Origin: an uncultured Gemmatimonadota bacterium
Lineage (GTDB): Bacteria > Gemmatimonadota > Gemmatimonadetes > Gemmatimonadales > GWC2-71-9
Assembly (NCBI GenBank): GCA_946480845.1
Contig: CAMLLJ010000012.1
Coordinates: forward strand, 1 to 25,309
Reading direction: 5' to 3'
Length of the DNA: 25,309 nucleotides
Below, one piece after another: positions 15,511 through 24,340 of the stretch; position 1 is the first letter of the stretch; each line of letters opens with the position of its first letter. The position numbers and the translations under genes were made by a program. A model generated the notes under the pieces. That model was not told the origin of the DNA. It saw only the letters and a list, made by a program, of their open reading frames with translations, and searched no databases.

Positions 15511-16785
15511 CTAACGACGTGATGGCCGGAGCGGCAAGAGGCGCGCCGGTGCCGGAACGCGCTCGAACTTCGCTTCGCCGCCTACCCAGGTCGAGAGCAC
15601 GTCGCCCGGCGAGCTCGCGAGCACCGCCTCGAGCGGGTTTGCCGTCTCCCCGACGGCGATGACCGCCGCATCCCCCCACTTCCCCGCCTCCAGGCTCCCG
15701 ATCTCCGCGTCCAGTCCGATCGCACGCGCCGCATCGAGCGTGCAGAGCCGGAACGCCGCCTCGGCCCCGAGCCCTGCGATGGCGCGCGCCGCGCGCACCT
15801 CCGCCAGGAGGTCGAGCGCCCCGACGCTCGCCACCGAGTCGGTGCCGCAGCCGACGCGGATGCCGGCGCCGAGCAGCGCGCCCAGCGATGCGGTGCCGTG
15901 CCGGTGCGCCGCGTTGGAGAGGGGGCAGTGCGCGACCGCCGAGCCCGTGCGGGCGAGCCGTGCCACGTCCTCCGCGCCGGCGTGCACCGCGTGGATGCAG
16001 AGCAGGTCCGGTCCGAGCACCTCGTGGCGCTCGAGCCAGGCGAGCGGCGAGTGGCCCGCGGGCTCCGGCATCGGGATCCCGCGCCGCGCCCATGCCGCCG
16101 CAAAGGCGCCGGAACCGTCCGCGAGGAGGGCCAGCTCCTCGGAAGATTCGGCGATGTGCACCGCAAGCGGCAGTCCCTCCGACCGCGCCCATGCAGAGGC
16201 CGCGCGGAAGAGCGGCCCGCTCACCGAGTACGGGGCGTGCGGGGAGATGCCGAGGCGCACCCGCTCCGTGGCGAAGGGCCGGAGCGCCTCGGCCCGGCGC
16301 TGCAGGCCGGCGAGCGACTCCGCGCACTGGTCGGGATGCGGACCGAAGACCTCGAGATAGGCGATGCCGCTGCCCCCCGCTTCGGCGAGGGCCTGGGTGA
16401 CGGTGCCGGTGTCGCCGGTGTCGGCGACGGTCGTCACGCCGGCAGCGACGCAGTCGGCGACACCCTGCCGAGCCGCGGCGAGGAACTCCTCGTGCGAGCG
16501 CGCCTCCTTGAGGCGGCGGAGCTGGGTGATCCATTCGGAGAAGCCGGCCGCCGCGATCCGGCCGCCGAGCCCGGTGAGCTCGAGATGGGTGTGTGTGTTG
16601 ACGAGTCCGGGAACCAGTGCCGCGCCCGGAAAGCGCCGTGTCACGGCCTCGGGCGGGGATGGAACGGTCCCGGACGGACCTGCAGCGACGATGCGGCCGT
16701 CAGCGCCGATCAGCAGCGCGCCGTCGCGCACCGGCGCGCCGCGGACGGGGATCAGCCAGTCGGCGGCGAGCCGGCGCACGGGCAC
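15511..16785 (-). CDS. Metal-dependent amidohydrolase/deaminase
   Basis: The protein has 424 residues with the TIM-barrel amidohydrolase fold. Metal and catalytic residues are visible: NTHTHLE (His65, His67), ISPHAPYSVS (His183), AVHIAES (His210, Glu213), CIHAVH (His265) and GCGTDS (Asp316). This set matches the subtype II/III deaminases acting on cytosine-like or adenine-nucleoside-like substrates (SAH/MTA deaminase, aminofutalosine deaminase, guanine deaminase), so deamination is likelier than peptide or ring cleavage. The start is GTG at 16785, only 1 nt after the PBP1A stop, so translation is probably coupled; no clear ribosome site is seen. The substrate is undetermined. Confidence 0.87.
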   Translation of the reverse strand: MPVRRLAADWLIPVRGAPVRDGALLIGADGRIVAAGPSGTVPSPPEAVTRRFPGAALVPGLVNTHTHLELTGLGGRIAAAGFSEWITQLRRLKEARSHEEFLAAARQGVADCVAAGVTTVADTGDTGTVTQALAEAGGSGIAYLEVFGPHPDQCAESLAGLQRRAEALRPFATERVRLGISPHAPYSVSGPLFRAASAWARSEGLPLAVHIAESSEELALLADGSGAFAAAWARRGIPMPEPAGHSPLAWLERHEVLGPDLLCIHAVHAGAEDVARLARTGSAVAHCPLSNAAHRHGTASLGALLGAGIRVGCGTDSVASVGALDLLAEVRAARAIAGLGAEAAFRLCTLDAARAIGLDAEIGSLEAGKWGDAAVIAVGETANPLEAVLASSPGDVLSTWVGGEAKFERVPAPARLLPLRPSRR

Positions 16786-16786
16786 G

Positions 16787-19018
16787 TCAGGGATTGCGGG
16801 GTGCGGGGACCTGGCCGGAGAGCGAGTCGGTGGTCGTGGCCGAATCGGGCCCGGCCTGCCCCGATGCGCCGAGGCCGAACGGATTGAAAATGTTCGACGT
16901 GTGGATCGGGCAGTATTCCGTGGGCTCGGTCCCCGGAATGAACGACTCGACGTAATGCGTTTCCGGCGGGCAGAAAGCGGTGGCCAGGTAGCCGGTGGTG
17001 TTGTCGATCTCCGCGACCTGCAGGCGCGACGGGCGCACCCAGGCCGCGGGCACCGGGCGCCGCTCGTACACCTCGTTCATCATCGTGGTCCAGGCCGGCG
17101 CCACCAGGCGGCCGCCCTGCGCGTTGTTCATGATGCGCGTGGGCGTGTCGAAGCCCATCCACATCCCGGTCACCAGGTCGGGGGTGAAGCCGATGAACCA
17201 GACGTCGTTGTACTCGTTGGTGGTGCCGGTCTTGCCGCCAGCCGGGAAGTTGATCCTCGACCCGACCGAGCCCGCGGCCGTGCCGCGGCGCACCACGTCG
17301 CGCAGCACGTCCACCATGAGCCAGGCGTGCTCGGTGCCCATCACCGGCTCGAGGCGGGGCTCCGGCTCCCAGATGATGTTGCCGTCCCGGTCCTCCACGC
17401 GCTCGATCGGGTTGGCCACCGAGCGCTCCCCGAGATTGGCGAAGGCGGTGTAGGCGGCCACCATCTCGAGGGGGGTGACATCGGCGGCGCCGATGGCGAT
17501 GGCGGGCACCGGGATGATGCGCGAGGTGATCCCGAACCGGCGCGCCTCGCTCACCACCGAGCCCTCACCCACCTCCATCCCGACCTTGATCGCCGGGATG
17601 TTGCGCGACTGGTAGAGATGGTAGCGCAGCGTGTGCGGGCCGGAGAACTCGAGGTCGTAGTTCTGCGGCGTCCACAGGTCCTGGCCGGGCACCTCGAGAC
17701 TGAACGGCTCGTCCACGATGATCTGGGAGAGCGGGTAGCCCGCCCGGAGCGCCGCCGAATAGGTGAACGGCTTGAAGGTGGAGCCCGGCTGCCGCTCGCC
17801 CTGGGTCACGCGGTTGAACTTGTTGTCCTCGAAGTCCCGGCCGCCGACCATGGCGCGGATGGCGCCGGTGCGCGCCTCGATGGTGACGGCGAGCCCCTGG
17901 AGGTACGGGGTGTTGGCCCGTTCGCCGCCGCCGCCGCCGTTCTCGGCCTTCTCGTCGAGGTACTCGCGGTAGGACTGGTGGCGGAAGGCGCCGTACTTGC
18001 CGCCTTCGATCTCCTTGAGCTGGTCCTCGAGGGCGCGCTCGGCGGAGAGCTGCATGTCGAGGTCGAGCGTGGTGTAGACGCGGTAGCCGAGCTTGTAGAG
18101 GTCAGGGCCGAAGCGGGCCTGGAGGAGCTGGCGGACGTATTCGACGAAGTATTCGGCCACCCCGGTGTAGTCGGAGCGGGAGGAGAGCTGCAGCGGGAAC
18201 GCCTTCCAGCGCTCGGTCTCGGCCGCGGAGAGCTTGCCGTTGTCGCGGAGCAGGTTGAGCACCACGTTCCGGCGCTGCACGCTGTTGTTGGGGTGCCGGC
18301 GCGGGTTGTAGCGCTCGGGCGCCTTGGGGATCGCCGCGAGCGTCGCCGCCTCGGCGACGTTCAGCTCGCGCACCGACTTGCCGAAGTAGCGCTGGCTCGC
18401 CGCCTCCACGCCGAAGGCGCGGTTGCCCAGGTTGATCTGGTTGAGGTACAGCTCGAGGATCTTGTCCTTGGAGTACCGGCGCTCGATCTCGGTGGCGACC
18501 CGCGCCTCGCGGATCTTCCGGCGCGGCGAGCGGTCGCGGCGGTCGATGGCGTCCGGCCAGAGGTTCCCGGCGAGCTGCATGGTGATCGTGGACGCGCCGC
18601 CCGCGATGCGCCGCTCGACCAGGATGTCCTTGGCGGCGCCGAAGACCCGGATCCAGTCGATGCCGTTGTGGCGATAGAACCGCTTGTCCTCGGTATTGAT
18701 GAACGCCGCGACCACTGCCGGCGACATCTCCGAGAGCGGCACCACGGTCCGCCGCTCGAGGCCGAGGTCGGTGATGTGGCGGCCGTCGGCGGCGAACACC
18801 TTGGCAGCCTGGTCCGGGTCGTAGGTGCCGAGGTTCTCGACCGAGGGGCACGACCCGCCGAGGCAGACGGTGAACCAGAGCGCGAAGACGATCGCGACGC
18901 CCAGCGCCATGAGCGCCGCCAGGGCCACGAGGAGATTCCGCCGCACCGGGCCGGAGGGCCGGAGGCGACCACCAGGGGCGAAGCTGCGCTTGATGCGGGC
19001 AACGAACGGGTGGGGCAT
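16787..19018 (-). CDS. Penicillin-binding protein 1A-like (class A PBP)
   Basis: This is a bifunctional peptidoglycan synthase (745 residues from ATG 19024, 743 from ATG 19018). A single membrane span (about 29-54) leads to the GT51 domain: catalytic Glu112 in TEDKRFYRHNGID, and GGASTITMQL (142-151). The transpeptidase domain has SxxK (Ser415-Lys418 in PGSTFKPF), SRN (473-475) and KTG (598-600). A Gly5 linker lies before the transpeptidase domain. It acts in the periplasm, polymerising lipid II and cross-linking strands. The second ATG is chosen because the likely -10 box lies 9 nt before it. It heads a minus-strand run with an amidohydrolase and an HNH gene and diverges from tyrS. Confidence 0.95.
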   Translation of the reverse strand: MPHPFVARIKRSFAPGGRLRPSGPVRRNLLVALAALMALGVAIVFALWFTVCLGGSCPSVENLGTYDPDQAAKVFAADGRHITDLGLERRTVVPLSEMSPAVVAAFINTEDKRFYRHNGIDWIRVFGAAKDILVERRIAGGASTITMQLAGNLWPDAIDRRDRSPRRKIREARVATEIERRYSKDKILELYLNQINLGNRAFGVEAASQRYFGKSVRELNVAEAATLAAIPKAPERYNPRRHPNNSVQRRNVVLNLLRDNGKLSAAETERWKAFPLQLSSRSDYTGVAEYFVEYVRQLLQARFGPDLYKLGYRVYTTLDLDMQLSAERALEDQLKEIEGGKYGAFRHQSYREYLDEKAENGGGGGERANTPYLQGLAVTIEARTGAIRAMVGGRDFEDNKFNRVTQGERQPGSTFKPFTYSAALRAGYPLSQIIVDEPFSLEVPGQDLWTPQNYDLEFSGPHTLRYHLYQSRNIPAIKVGMEVGEGSVVSEARRFGITSRIIPVPAIAIGAADVTPLEMVAAYTAFANLGERSVANPIERVEDRDGNIIWEPEPRLEPVMGTEHAWLMVDVLRDVVRRGTAAGSVGSRINFPAGGKTGTTNEYNDVWFIGFTPDLVTGMWMGFDTPTRIMNNAQGGRLVAPAWTTMMNEVYERRPVPAAWVRPSRLQVAEIDNTTGYLATAFCPPETHYVESFIPGTEPTEYCPIHTSNIFNPFGLGASGQAGPDSATTTDSLSGQVPAPRNP

Positions 19019-19027
19019 ATGCATCGT

Positions 19028-19056
19028 AAGTTAGTGTGACGGCGGCACCACTGCCA
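19028..19056 (-). promoter_or_regulatory. Candidate PBP1A promoter
   Basis: On the minus strand TGGCAG (19056-19051) and TAACTT (19033-19028) are 17 nt apart. The -10 box lies 9 nt before the ATG at 19018 and 3 nt before that at 19024, which suggests a near-leaderless message starting at the second ATG. The -35 match is weak. Confidence 0.4.
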
Positions 19057-19080
19057 CCAGCCGAGGACGCTCCGGCGTGC

Positions 19081-19109
19081 TTGCCGCGCTGTGCCGGGAC
19101 GCCTACTGT
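19081..19109 (+). promoter_or_regulatory. tyrS promoter, apparently leaderless
   Basis: TTGCCG (19081-19086) and TACTGT (19104-19109) are 17 nt apart, the standard sigma-70 spacing. The -10 box ends 8 nt before the tyrS ATG at 19118, so the transcript should begin at or within a few nucleotides of the start codon. No ribosome site precedes the ATG. Confidence 0.6.
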
Positions 19110-19117
19110 TTCCGCCT

Positions 19118-20377
19118 ATGACTCCATCCCTGTTCGACGTCCTGACCGAGCGCGGACTGGTCCAGGACGCGACGCCCGCGGCGGCCGATCGCCTGGCCCG
19201 CGGGCCCGTCACCGCCTACGTCGGCTTCGACCCCACCGCCGATTCCCTGCACGTGGGCAGCCTCGTCCCCGTCATGGGACTCGCCTGGGTCCAGCGCACC
19301 GGCGGCCGGCCCATCGCGCTGCTCGGTGGCGGCACCGGGATGGTCGGCGACCCCAGCGGGAAGCGCGCCGAGCGGCCGGTGCTCTCGGTGGAGGAGATCG
19401 ACAGCAATGCCCGTGCCCTGCGCGAGCAGCTCTCCCGCTTCCTCAGCTTCGACGGCCCTGCCGCCGCCCAGCTGATCGACAACGCCGCCTGGCTCCGGGA
19501 CCTCGGGCTCATGGAGTTCCTGCGGGACACCGGGAAGCATTTCACCGTCAACTACATGCTCCAGAAGGAGTCGGTGAAGAGCCGGATGGAGACCGGGATC
19601 TCCTACACCGAGTTCAGCTACATGCTGATCCAGGCGTACGATTTCTGGCATCTCTTCCGGACCGAGAACTGCGAGCTCCAGATGGGCGGGAGCGACCAGT
19701 GGGGCAACATCACCGCCGGTACCGAGCTGATCGCCCGCCGGGAGCAGCGGCAGGCCCACGGGCTGGTCTTTCCGCTGCTCACCAACACGTCGGGCGGGAA
19801 GTTCGGGAAGACGGAGGGCGGCAACGTCTGGCTCGACCCGGCCCGCACCAGCCCGTACCGCTTCTACCAGTTCTGGCTCAACACCGACGACCGCGACGCC
19901 GAGCGGCTGCTCCGGCTCTTCACCTTCCTCACGCTCGAGGAGATCGCCCGCTGCATGGCGCAGCACTCGGCGGACCCGGCGGGGCGCGCGGCGCAGCGGC
20001 TCCTCGCCCGCGAGGTGACGGCGCTGGTGCACGGCGACGCCGCGGTGGACCGGGCGGTGGCGGCGAGCGCGGCGGTGTTCGGCGCCCATTCGGAGGACGC
20101 CGACTACGCGGCGCTCGCGGAGACGATGCCCAACGTCACGGCGACGCTGGCGGAGCTGGAGGGCGGCCTGCCGCTCGCGGACGTGCTGGTGCGGGCCGGG
20201 CTGGCGTCATCGAAGGGAGAGGCGCGCCGCGGCATCGAGGGGAAGGGCTTCTCGGTCAACGACATCGCCGAGACGGACGTGCAGCGGAAGCTCACCCGCG
20301 CCGATCTCCGGCAGGAGCGGTTCGTCATGCTCCGCAAGGGAAAGAAGAACCATGCCATGCTGGTGGTCGAGCGGTAG
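19118..20377 (+). CDS. tyrS: Tyrosyl-tRNA synthetase
   Basis: The protein has 419 residues, normal for bacterial TyrRS. It charges tRNA-Tyr in the cytoplasm. The class I HIGH element is HVGS (45-48) in [24 protein letters not shown] is the tyrosine/ATP pocket segment. The KMSKS loop is KFGKTEGG (228-235). [10 protein letters not shown] and YMLIQAYDF are further family hallmarks. The C-terminal 60 residues ([19 protein letters not shown], then VMLRKGKKN) form an S4-like tRNA-binding domain. The ATG at 19118 matches the usual N-terminus. The stop codon lies 26 bp inside the next gene. Confidence 0.96.
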   Translation: MTPSLFDVLTERGLVQDATPAAADRLARGPVTAYVGFDPTADSLHVGSLVPVMGLAWVQRTGGRPIALLGGGTGMVGDPSGKRAERPVLSVEEIDSNARALREQLSRFLSFDGPAAAQLIDNAAWLRDLGLMEFLRDTGKHFTVNYMLQKESVKSRMETGISYTEFSYMLIQAYDFWHLFRTENCELQMGGSDQWGNITAGTELIARREQRQAHGLVFPLLTNTSGGKFGKTEGGNVWLDPARTSPYRFYQFWLNTDDRDAERLLRLFTFLTLEEIARCMAQHSADPAGRAAQRLLAREVTALVHGDAAVDRAVAASAAVFGAHSEDADYAALAETMPNVTATLAELEGGLPLADVLVRAGLASSKGEARRGIEGKGFSVNDIAETDVQRKLTRADLRQERFVMLRKGKKNHAMLVVER

Positions 20378-22778
20378 CTTCGCGGCAACGCTCGGCAGCG
20401 CAGTGCTCCTCGCGCTCGCGGTGCCGGGAGCGAGGGCTGCAGAAGCGCAGTCCCCGGCCGAGCGCGCGGCCCTCGAGGCGCTCCGGGACACCCTCGACTC
20501 CGCGACCACACCGTCGGCGCTCGACGCCGTCTCCCGCGAGTGGACGCCGGGCCGCGATCCCGTCATGCAGCGCCTCCGCCGCGGGTTCATCTCCCTCGCC
20601 ATCGGTCACGTCACCGGGAAGCGCGCCGCACTCGACGACGCCCTCCTCCAGTTCGATTGGGCCACCTCCCAGCGGAAGTCATGGCCGTACCCATGGTTCG
20701 GGCGGGGGCTCGCCAAGCTCGCGCTGAGCGAGGGCGGGTTCATACCCAAGGAGATGGCGGGCCAGGCGCTGGGCATGAATTTCTACCAGGGCTCGATCGC
20801 CGACCTGGCGCGGTCGTTCGAGGCCGACTCGACGTTCGCCGCGGGAATCGAGTACCTCATCCGGATCCTGCCCGCCCAGGGCGACCGGACCCAGCCGGTG
20901 GCCTATGTGCGGGCACTCGCCATCGCCGCCCGCGATGCGGACGCAGATCCGCGGGTGCGGCTGGTGCTGGCGCGCGCCTACCGCACCAACGGGCTCAACG
21001 ACCGGTCGCTCGCGGAGCTCGACGACTACCTGCGCTCCGGTGGCGACACCGGAGTCGCCCTGCTCGAGCGGGCCCGGTCGCTGGCCGGAGTGGGCCGGCT
21101 CGCCGAAGCGGCCGAGGCCTGGCTGGCGGGGGCGGAGTACGGATCGGCGAACACGCGGCACATCTACCGGCGCGACCTCGCGTGGATCGCCACCGGGCGG
21201 GAGCTGGCCGAGTGGGACGCCCTGCCCGACAGTGCGCTCCGCGGCTGGCTGGAACGCTTCTGGGCCCTGCGTGAGGCCGAGGCGATGCGCGCGCCGGGCG
21301 AGCGGCTGCGCGAGCACCTGCGGCGCTGGGCCTACGCGCACCGGCACTTCCGGATCATCGCCCCCGAGCGCAAGACCGACTTCAAGCGGGTGGTGGTCAT
21401 CGACCTCGGTCCCTGCACGCGCTCCGGCGAAAAGAGCCTCGATGACCTCACCTTCGAGGACCCGGCACGGCTGGACGACCTCCGCCGGAAGGAGCGGATG
21501 CTCGACCACCGAGGCGTCATCTACATCCGCCACGGCGAGCCGGCCCGCCGCCTGCGCACCCTGCCGGCCCAGCCGGGCACGCTCGATCCCGCGGGGATGC
21601 CGACCGGGCCCGGCGACCGCACGCGGGGGTCGGCGCCCCGACCTTCAGAGCTGTCGCCCTATGTGCCCCAGGGCCTCACCGACGGGCAGTCGTACGTCAG
21701 CAGCATGTCGAGCGAGATCTGGCAGTACTGGTTCGGCGGCGAGAGCCGGCTGCTGTATTTCGCCGGCAGCACCACGCTGGGGACCTTCGCGCCGACCACG
21801 CTCTACTCCCAGCTCCCGCTCCGGCCCGGCCTGCTCTACGCCGCCGCGCAGCTCGACTCGCGATACCGGCGCATCGCCTTCGCGCTCGAGAACGAAATGG
21901 CGGGCATGCCACGGGCCATTCCGGTGCAGTGCATGCCGACCGCGCAGTCACTGCAGAAGGAAACCCGCACGGCGATGAAGACGGCCGTCGAGCTGGACAG
22001 CCACACCCTGCTCTTCCCCGCGCCGCTCGATCCGGTGGTCCAGGTCGCCGCCGTCGGCGCGCCGGGCGACGGCACCAGCCGCATGCTGGTCGTCTTCGCC
22101 GTGCCGGGCTCGGGCCTCGTGCCCGAGCCGCGCGCTGATGGAGGCGCCGAAGTCACCTACCGCCTTGGGGTCCGGATCTCGGCCGTGGACCGCAGCACCG
22201 GCGAGTTCCGCCGCATCGACACGGTCCGCACCTTCGCCGTCCCCGACACGCTGCGGGGCCGTACCCACCTGGCCGGGCTGATGGAGCTGCCGGTGCCGGC
22301 GGGCCGCTTCGACGTCCGCGTGGCGGTGTTCCGTCCCGAGCTGACGCACGGATCGGTGGTGATGCGGCCCGCGGTCCAGGTCGGAGGCCAGGGCGCGCTC
22401 ACCCTGAGCGACATCGTGCTTGGCGCGGAATCCGGGGGCATCGAATGGAACAATCGGGGCGAGCCGGTGCGCCTGAATGCACTGAATGCCTATGCGGCCG
22501 GCGGCGCCGCCCCGCTCTACTACGAGATGCACGGCCTCGTGCCCGGCCGCACCTACCGCACCACGGTCTCGCTGACCCGCTCGGGCCAGCGCCCCGACCG
22601 GGGGACCCGGCTGCTCTTCAGCGAGACGGCGGAGGCGGCCAGCATGCGGGTGCGGCGGACGATGGGGCTCGACGACCTGCGGCGGGGGCAATACCGGCTG
22701 GTGGTGACCGTGGAGGAGGAAGGGACCGGCGCGACCGTGTCGAGGGAGCGGATGGTGAACGTGGTGAGCGGCCGATAG
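20352..22778 (+). CDS. Secreted GWxTD-like protein with helical-repeat N-terminal region
   Basis: The protein has 808 residues. It has a likely signal peptide (about 1-32: hydrophobic [16 protein letters not shown]). Residues 33-330 are Ala/Leu-rich helices resembling TPR-type repeats ([20 protein letters not shown]). Residues about 372-400 ([20 protein letters not shown], then HGEPARRL) match the conserved segment of GWxTD-domain proteins, although the GWxTD letters themselves are replaced. SSEIWQYWF follows near 452. The C-terminal 300 residues are beta-rich. The family is known chiefly by occurrence in Acidobacteriota and Gemmatimonadota and has no proven role. The start ATG at 20352 lies inside tyrS; AAGAAG just upstream may act as ribosome site. 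Confidence 0.82.
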   Translation: MPCWWSSGSFAATLGSAVLLALAVPGARAAEAQSPAERAALEALRDTLDSATTPSALDAVSREWTPGRDPVMQRLRRGFISLAIGHVTGKRAALDDALLQFDWATSQRKSWPYPWFGRGLAKLALSEGGFIPKEMAGQALGMNFYQGSIADLARSFEADSTFAAGIEYLIRILPAQGDRTQPVAYVRALAIAARDADADPRVRLVLARAYRTNGLNDRSLAELDDYLRSGGDTGVALLERARSLAGVGRLAEAAEAWLAGAEYGSANTRHIYRRDLAWIATGRELAEWDALPDSALRGWLERFWALREAEAMRAPGERLREHLRRWAYAHRHFRIIAPERKTDFKRVVVIDLGPCTRSGEKSLDDLTFEDPARLDDLRRKERMLDHRGVIYIRHGEPARRLRTLPAQPGTLDPAGMPTGPGDRTRGSAPRPSELSPYVPQGLTDGQSYVSSMSSEIWQYWFGGESRLLYFAGSTTLGTFAPTTLYSQLPLRPGLLYAAAQLDSRYRRIAFALENEMAGMPRAIPVQCMPTAQSLQKETRTAMKTAVELDSHTLLFPAPLDPVVQVAAVGAPGDGTSRMLVVFAVPGSGLVPEPRADGGAEVTYRLGVRISAVDRSTGEFRRIDTVRTFAVPDTLRGRTHLAGLMELPVPAGRFDVRVAVFRPELTHGSVVMRPAVQVGGQGALTLSDIVLGAESGGIEWNNRGEPVRLNALNAYAAGGAAPLYYEMHGLVPGRTYRTTVSLTRSGQRPDRGTRLLFSETAEAASMRVRRTMGLDDLRRGQYRLVVTVEEEGTGATVSRERMVNVVSGR

Positions 22779-22786
22779 GCCGCTCA
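22765..22786. terminator. Hairpin spanning both stop codons of converging genes
   Basis: TGAGCGGCC-GATA-GGCCGCTCA is a perfect 9-bp stem with a 4-nt loop. The plus-strand TAG (22776-22778) begins in the loop, and the minus-strand TGA (22786-22784) is the outer edge of the stem. There is no T-run on either side, so it may be a 3'-end stabiliser or Rho-linked stop rather than a classic intrinsic terminator. Confidence 0.6.
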
Positions 22787-24316
22787 GAACCCCCAGCTCG
22801 TCCGCTTCCTCGCCGTCCGCCGCCTCGGCTTGACGCCCAGCATGCCGAGCACCCCGCGCGCGATCTCCCGCCCCACCGTCCTCCCGATCGTGAGCCCGAT
22901 CGCGCCGACCGCCGCACGCCCGGCCGACTTCGCCACGCTCCGGCCCGGCTTCGCCTCCGGCGGCGGCTCGGTCTCTGCCATACGGCTCGCCAGCATCTCG
23001 CGCGCGCTCTCCCGGTCGATGGCGCGGCCGTACTCGGCCAGCAGGTCCGACTGCGCCAGCTCGGCCTGGAACTCGGCGGGGGTAAGCATGTCCATCCGCG
23101 CCCCAGGCGGGACGAGCCGCGTCGCCACGACCGGCGTGGGCACGCCCTTCGGATCGAGGCAGGTGACCACCGCCTCGCCGATCCCGAGACTGGTGAGCGT
23201 CTCCTCGAGGTCGTAGAACTGCGTCTTCGGGTAGGTGCGGACGGTGGCGCGAAGCGCCTTGTCGTCATCGGGCGTGTGCGAGCGAAGGGCGTGCTGGATG
23301 CGGTTGCCGAGCTGGGCCAGCACGTCGCCGGGCACATCCTTCGGGGTCTGGGTCACGAAGAAGACGCCCACGCCCTTGGAGCGGATCAGCCGGACCACCT
23401 GCTGGATCTGCTCCAGGAACGCCCTGGGCGCCTCGTCGAAGAGCAGGTGCGCCTCGTCGAAGAAGAAGACCAGCTTCGGCTTCGCGAGATCGCCCGCCTC
23501 GGGGAGGTTCTGGTACAGCTCGGCCAGCAGCCACATCATGAAGGTGGAGAAGAGCGCGGGCCGGTCGCGGACGTCCGACAGCTCGAGGCAGGTCACGACG
23601 CCGCGCCCGTCGGGCGTGGTCACCAGCAGGTCGTTCACGTCGAACTCGGGCTCGCCGAAGAACTGCTCGGCGCCCTGCTGCTCGAGCTCCACCATCTTCC
23701 GCAGCAGCACGCCCACCGACTGGCCCGACATCGACCCGTATTCCTTCAGCGCGTCCTTTCCCTCGGGCCCGGTGAGGAACTGGAGCACGGCGCGCAGGTC
23801 GCTGAAGTCGAGGAGCGGGAGCCGCTGGTCGTCGCAGTACTTGAAGACCAGCGAGAGGACGCTGGTCTGGGTCTCGTTGAGCCGGAGCACCTTGGCGAGC
23901 AGCAGCGGGCCGAAGGAGCTCACCGTCGCGCGGAGCTGCACGCCCTGCTTCCCGGTCAGGCTCACGAACTCGACCGGCGCGCTGAACGGCTTCCACTCGT
24001 AGCCCATCCCCGAGGCGCGGGCGGCGAGCTTCTCGTTCGAGGTCCCGGGGGCGGCGAGCCCCTGGAGGTCGCCCTTGATGTCGGCGACGAAGACCGGAAC
24101 GCCCGCAGCGGAGAGCTGCTCGGCGAGGAGCTGGAGGGTGCGCGTCTTGCCGGTGCCCGTCGCGCCCGCGACCAGACCGTGACGGTTCATCATCGCGAGC
24201 GGGATGCGCACCTTCGGCTCGGGGTGCACCGTGCCTCCCTCGAGCGCGGCGCCCAGCGTGATGGAGGGCTCGGTGAACCCGTAGCCCGCGGCAAGCATCT
24301 CGGCGAACGAAGTCAT
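22784..24316 (-). CDS. HerA-like ATPase of the DUF853 (YjgR) family
   Basis: The protein has 510 residues. Walker A is GATGTGKT (51-58), Walker B is KLVFFFDEAHLL (Asp287-Glu288), and VTQTPKDVP supplies the sensor region. IPLAMMNRHGLVAG and VFVADIKGDLQGLA are hallmarks of the DUF853/YjgR group, relatives of the HerA/FtsK translocases. Many E. coli-type YjgR proteins are of similar length. The C-terminal 70 residues (SVAKSAGRAAVGAIGLTIG, then RRRTARKR) are basic and Gly-rich, possibly nucleic-acid or membrane binding. The ATG has AGGGAG 7 nt upstream. It lies 24 nt after the aminotransferase gene and probably shares its transcript. The cellular role is not known. Confidence 0.9.
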   Translation of the reverse strand: MTSFAEMLAAGYGFTEPSITLGAALEGGTVHPEPKVRIPLAMMNRHGLVAGATGTGKTRTLQLLAEQLSAAGVPVFVADIKGDLQGLAAPGTSNEKLAARASGMGYEWKPFSAPVEFVSLTGKQGVQLRATVSSFGPLLLAKVLRLNETQTSVLSLVFKYCDDQRLPLLDFSDLRAVLQFLTGPEGKDALKEYGSMSGQSVGVLLRKMVELEQQGAEQFFGEPEFDVNDLLVTTPDGRGVVTCLELSDVRDRPALFSTFMMWLLAELYQNLPEAGDLAKPKLVFFFDEAHLLFDEAPRAFLEQIQQVVRLIRSKGVGVFFVTQTPKDVPGDVLAQLGNRIQHALRSHTPDDDKALRATVRTYPKTQFYDLEETLTSLGIGEAVVTCLDPKGVPTPVVATRLVPPGARMDMLTPAEFQAELAQSDLLAEYGRAIDRESAREMLASRMAETEPPPEAKPGRSVAKSAGRAAVGAIGLTIGRTVGREIARGVLGMLGVKPRRRTARKRTSWGF

Positions 24317-24340
24317 GCTGGTACTCCCTGGTGTTGGGCG

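Noticed and set aside
17928..17942. Run of GCC triplets in the PBP1A gene as a repeat element
   Set aside because: It is a short Gly5 linker inside the protein, not an expanded repeat.
16364..19039. Plus-strand frame of about 890 codons opposite the PBP1A gene
   Set aside because: PBP1A has all catalytic motifs on the minus strand; the opposite frame is low-complexity and has no family features.
22784..24316. HerA-type ATPase as part of an antiphage system
   Set aside because: Known HerA defence systems pair it with a nuclease, SIR2 or DUF4297 protein. Here the neighbours are a PLP enzyme and a converging secreted protein, and DUF853 is a separate branch.
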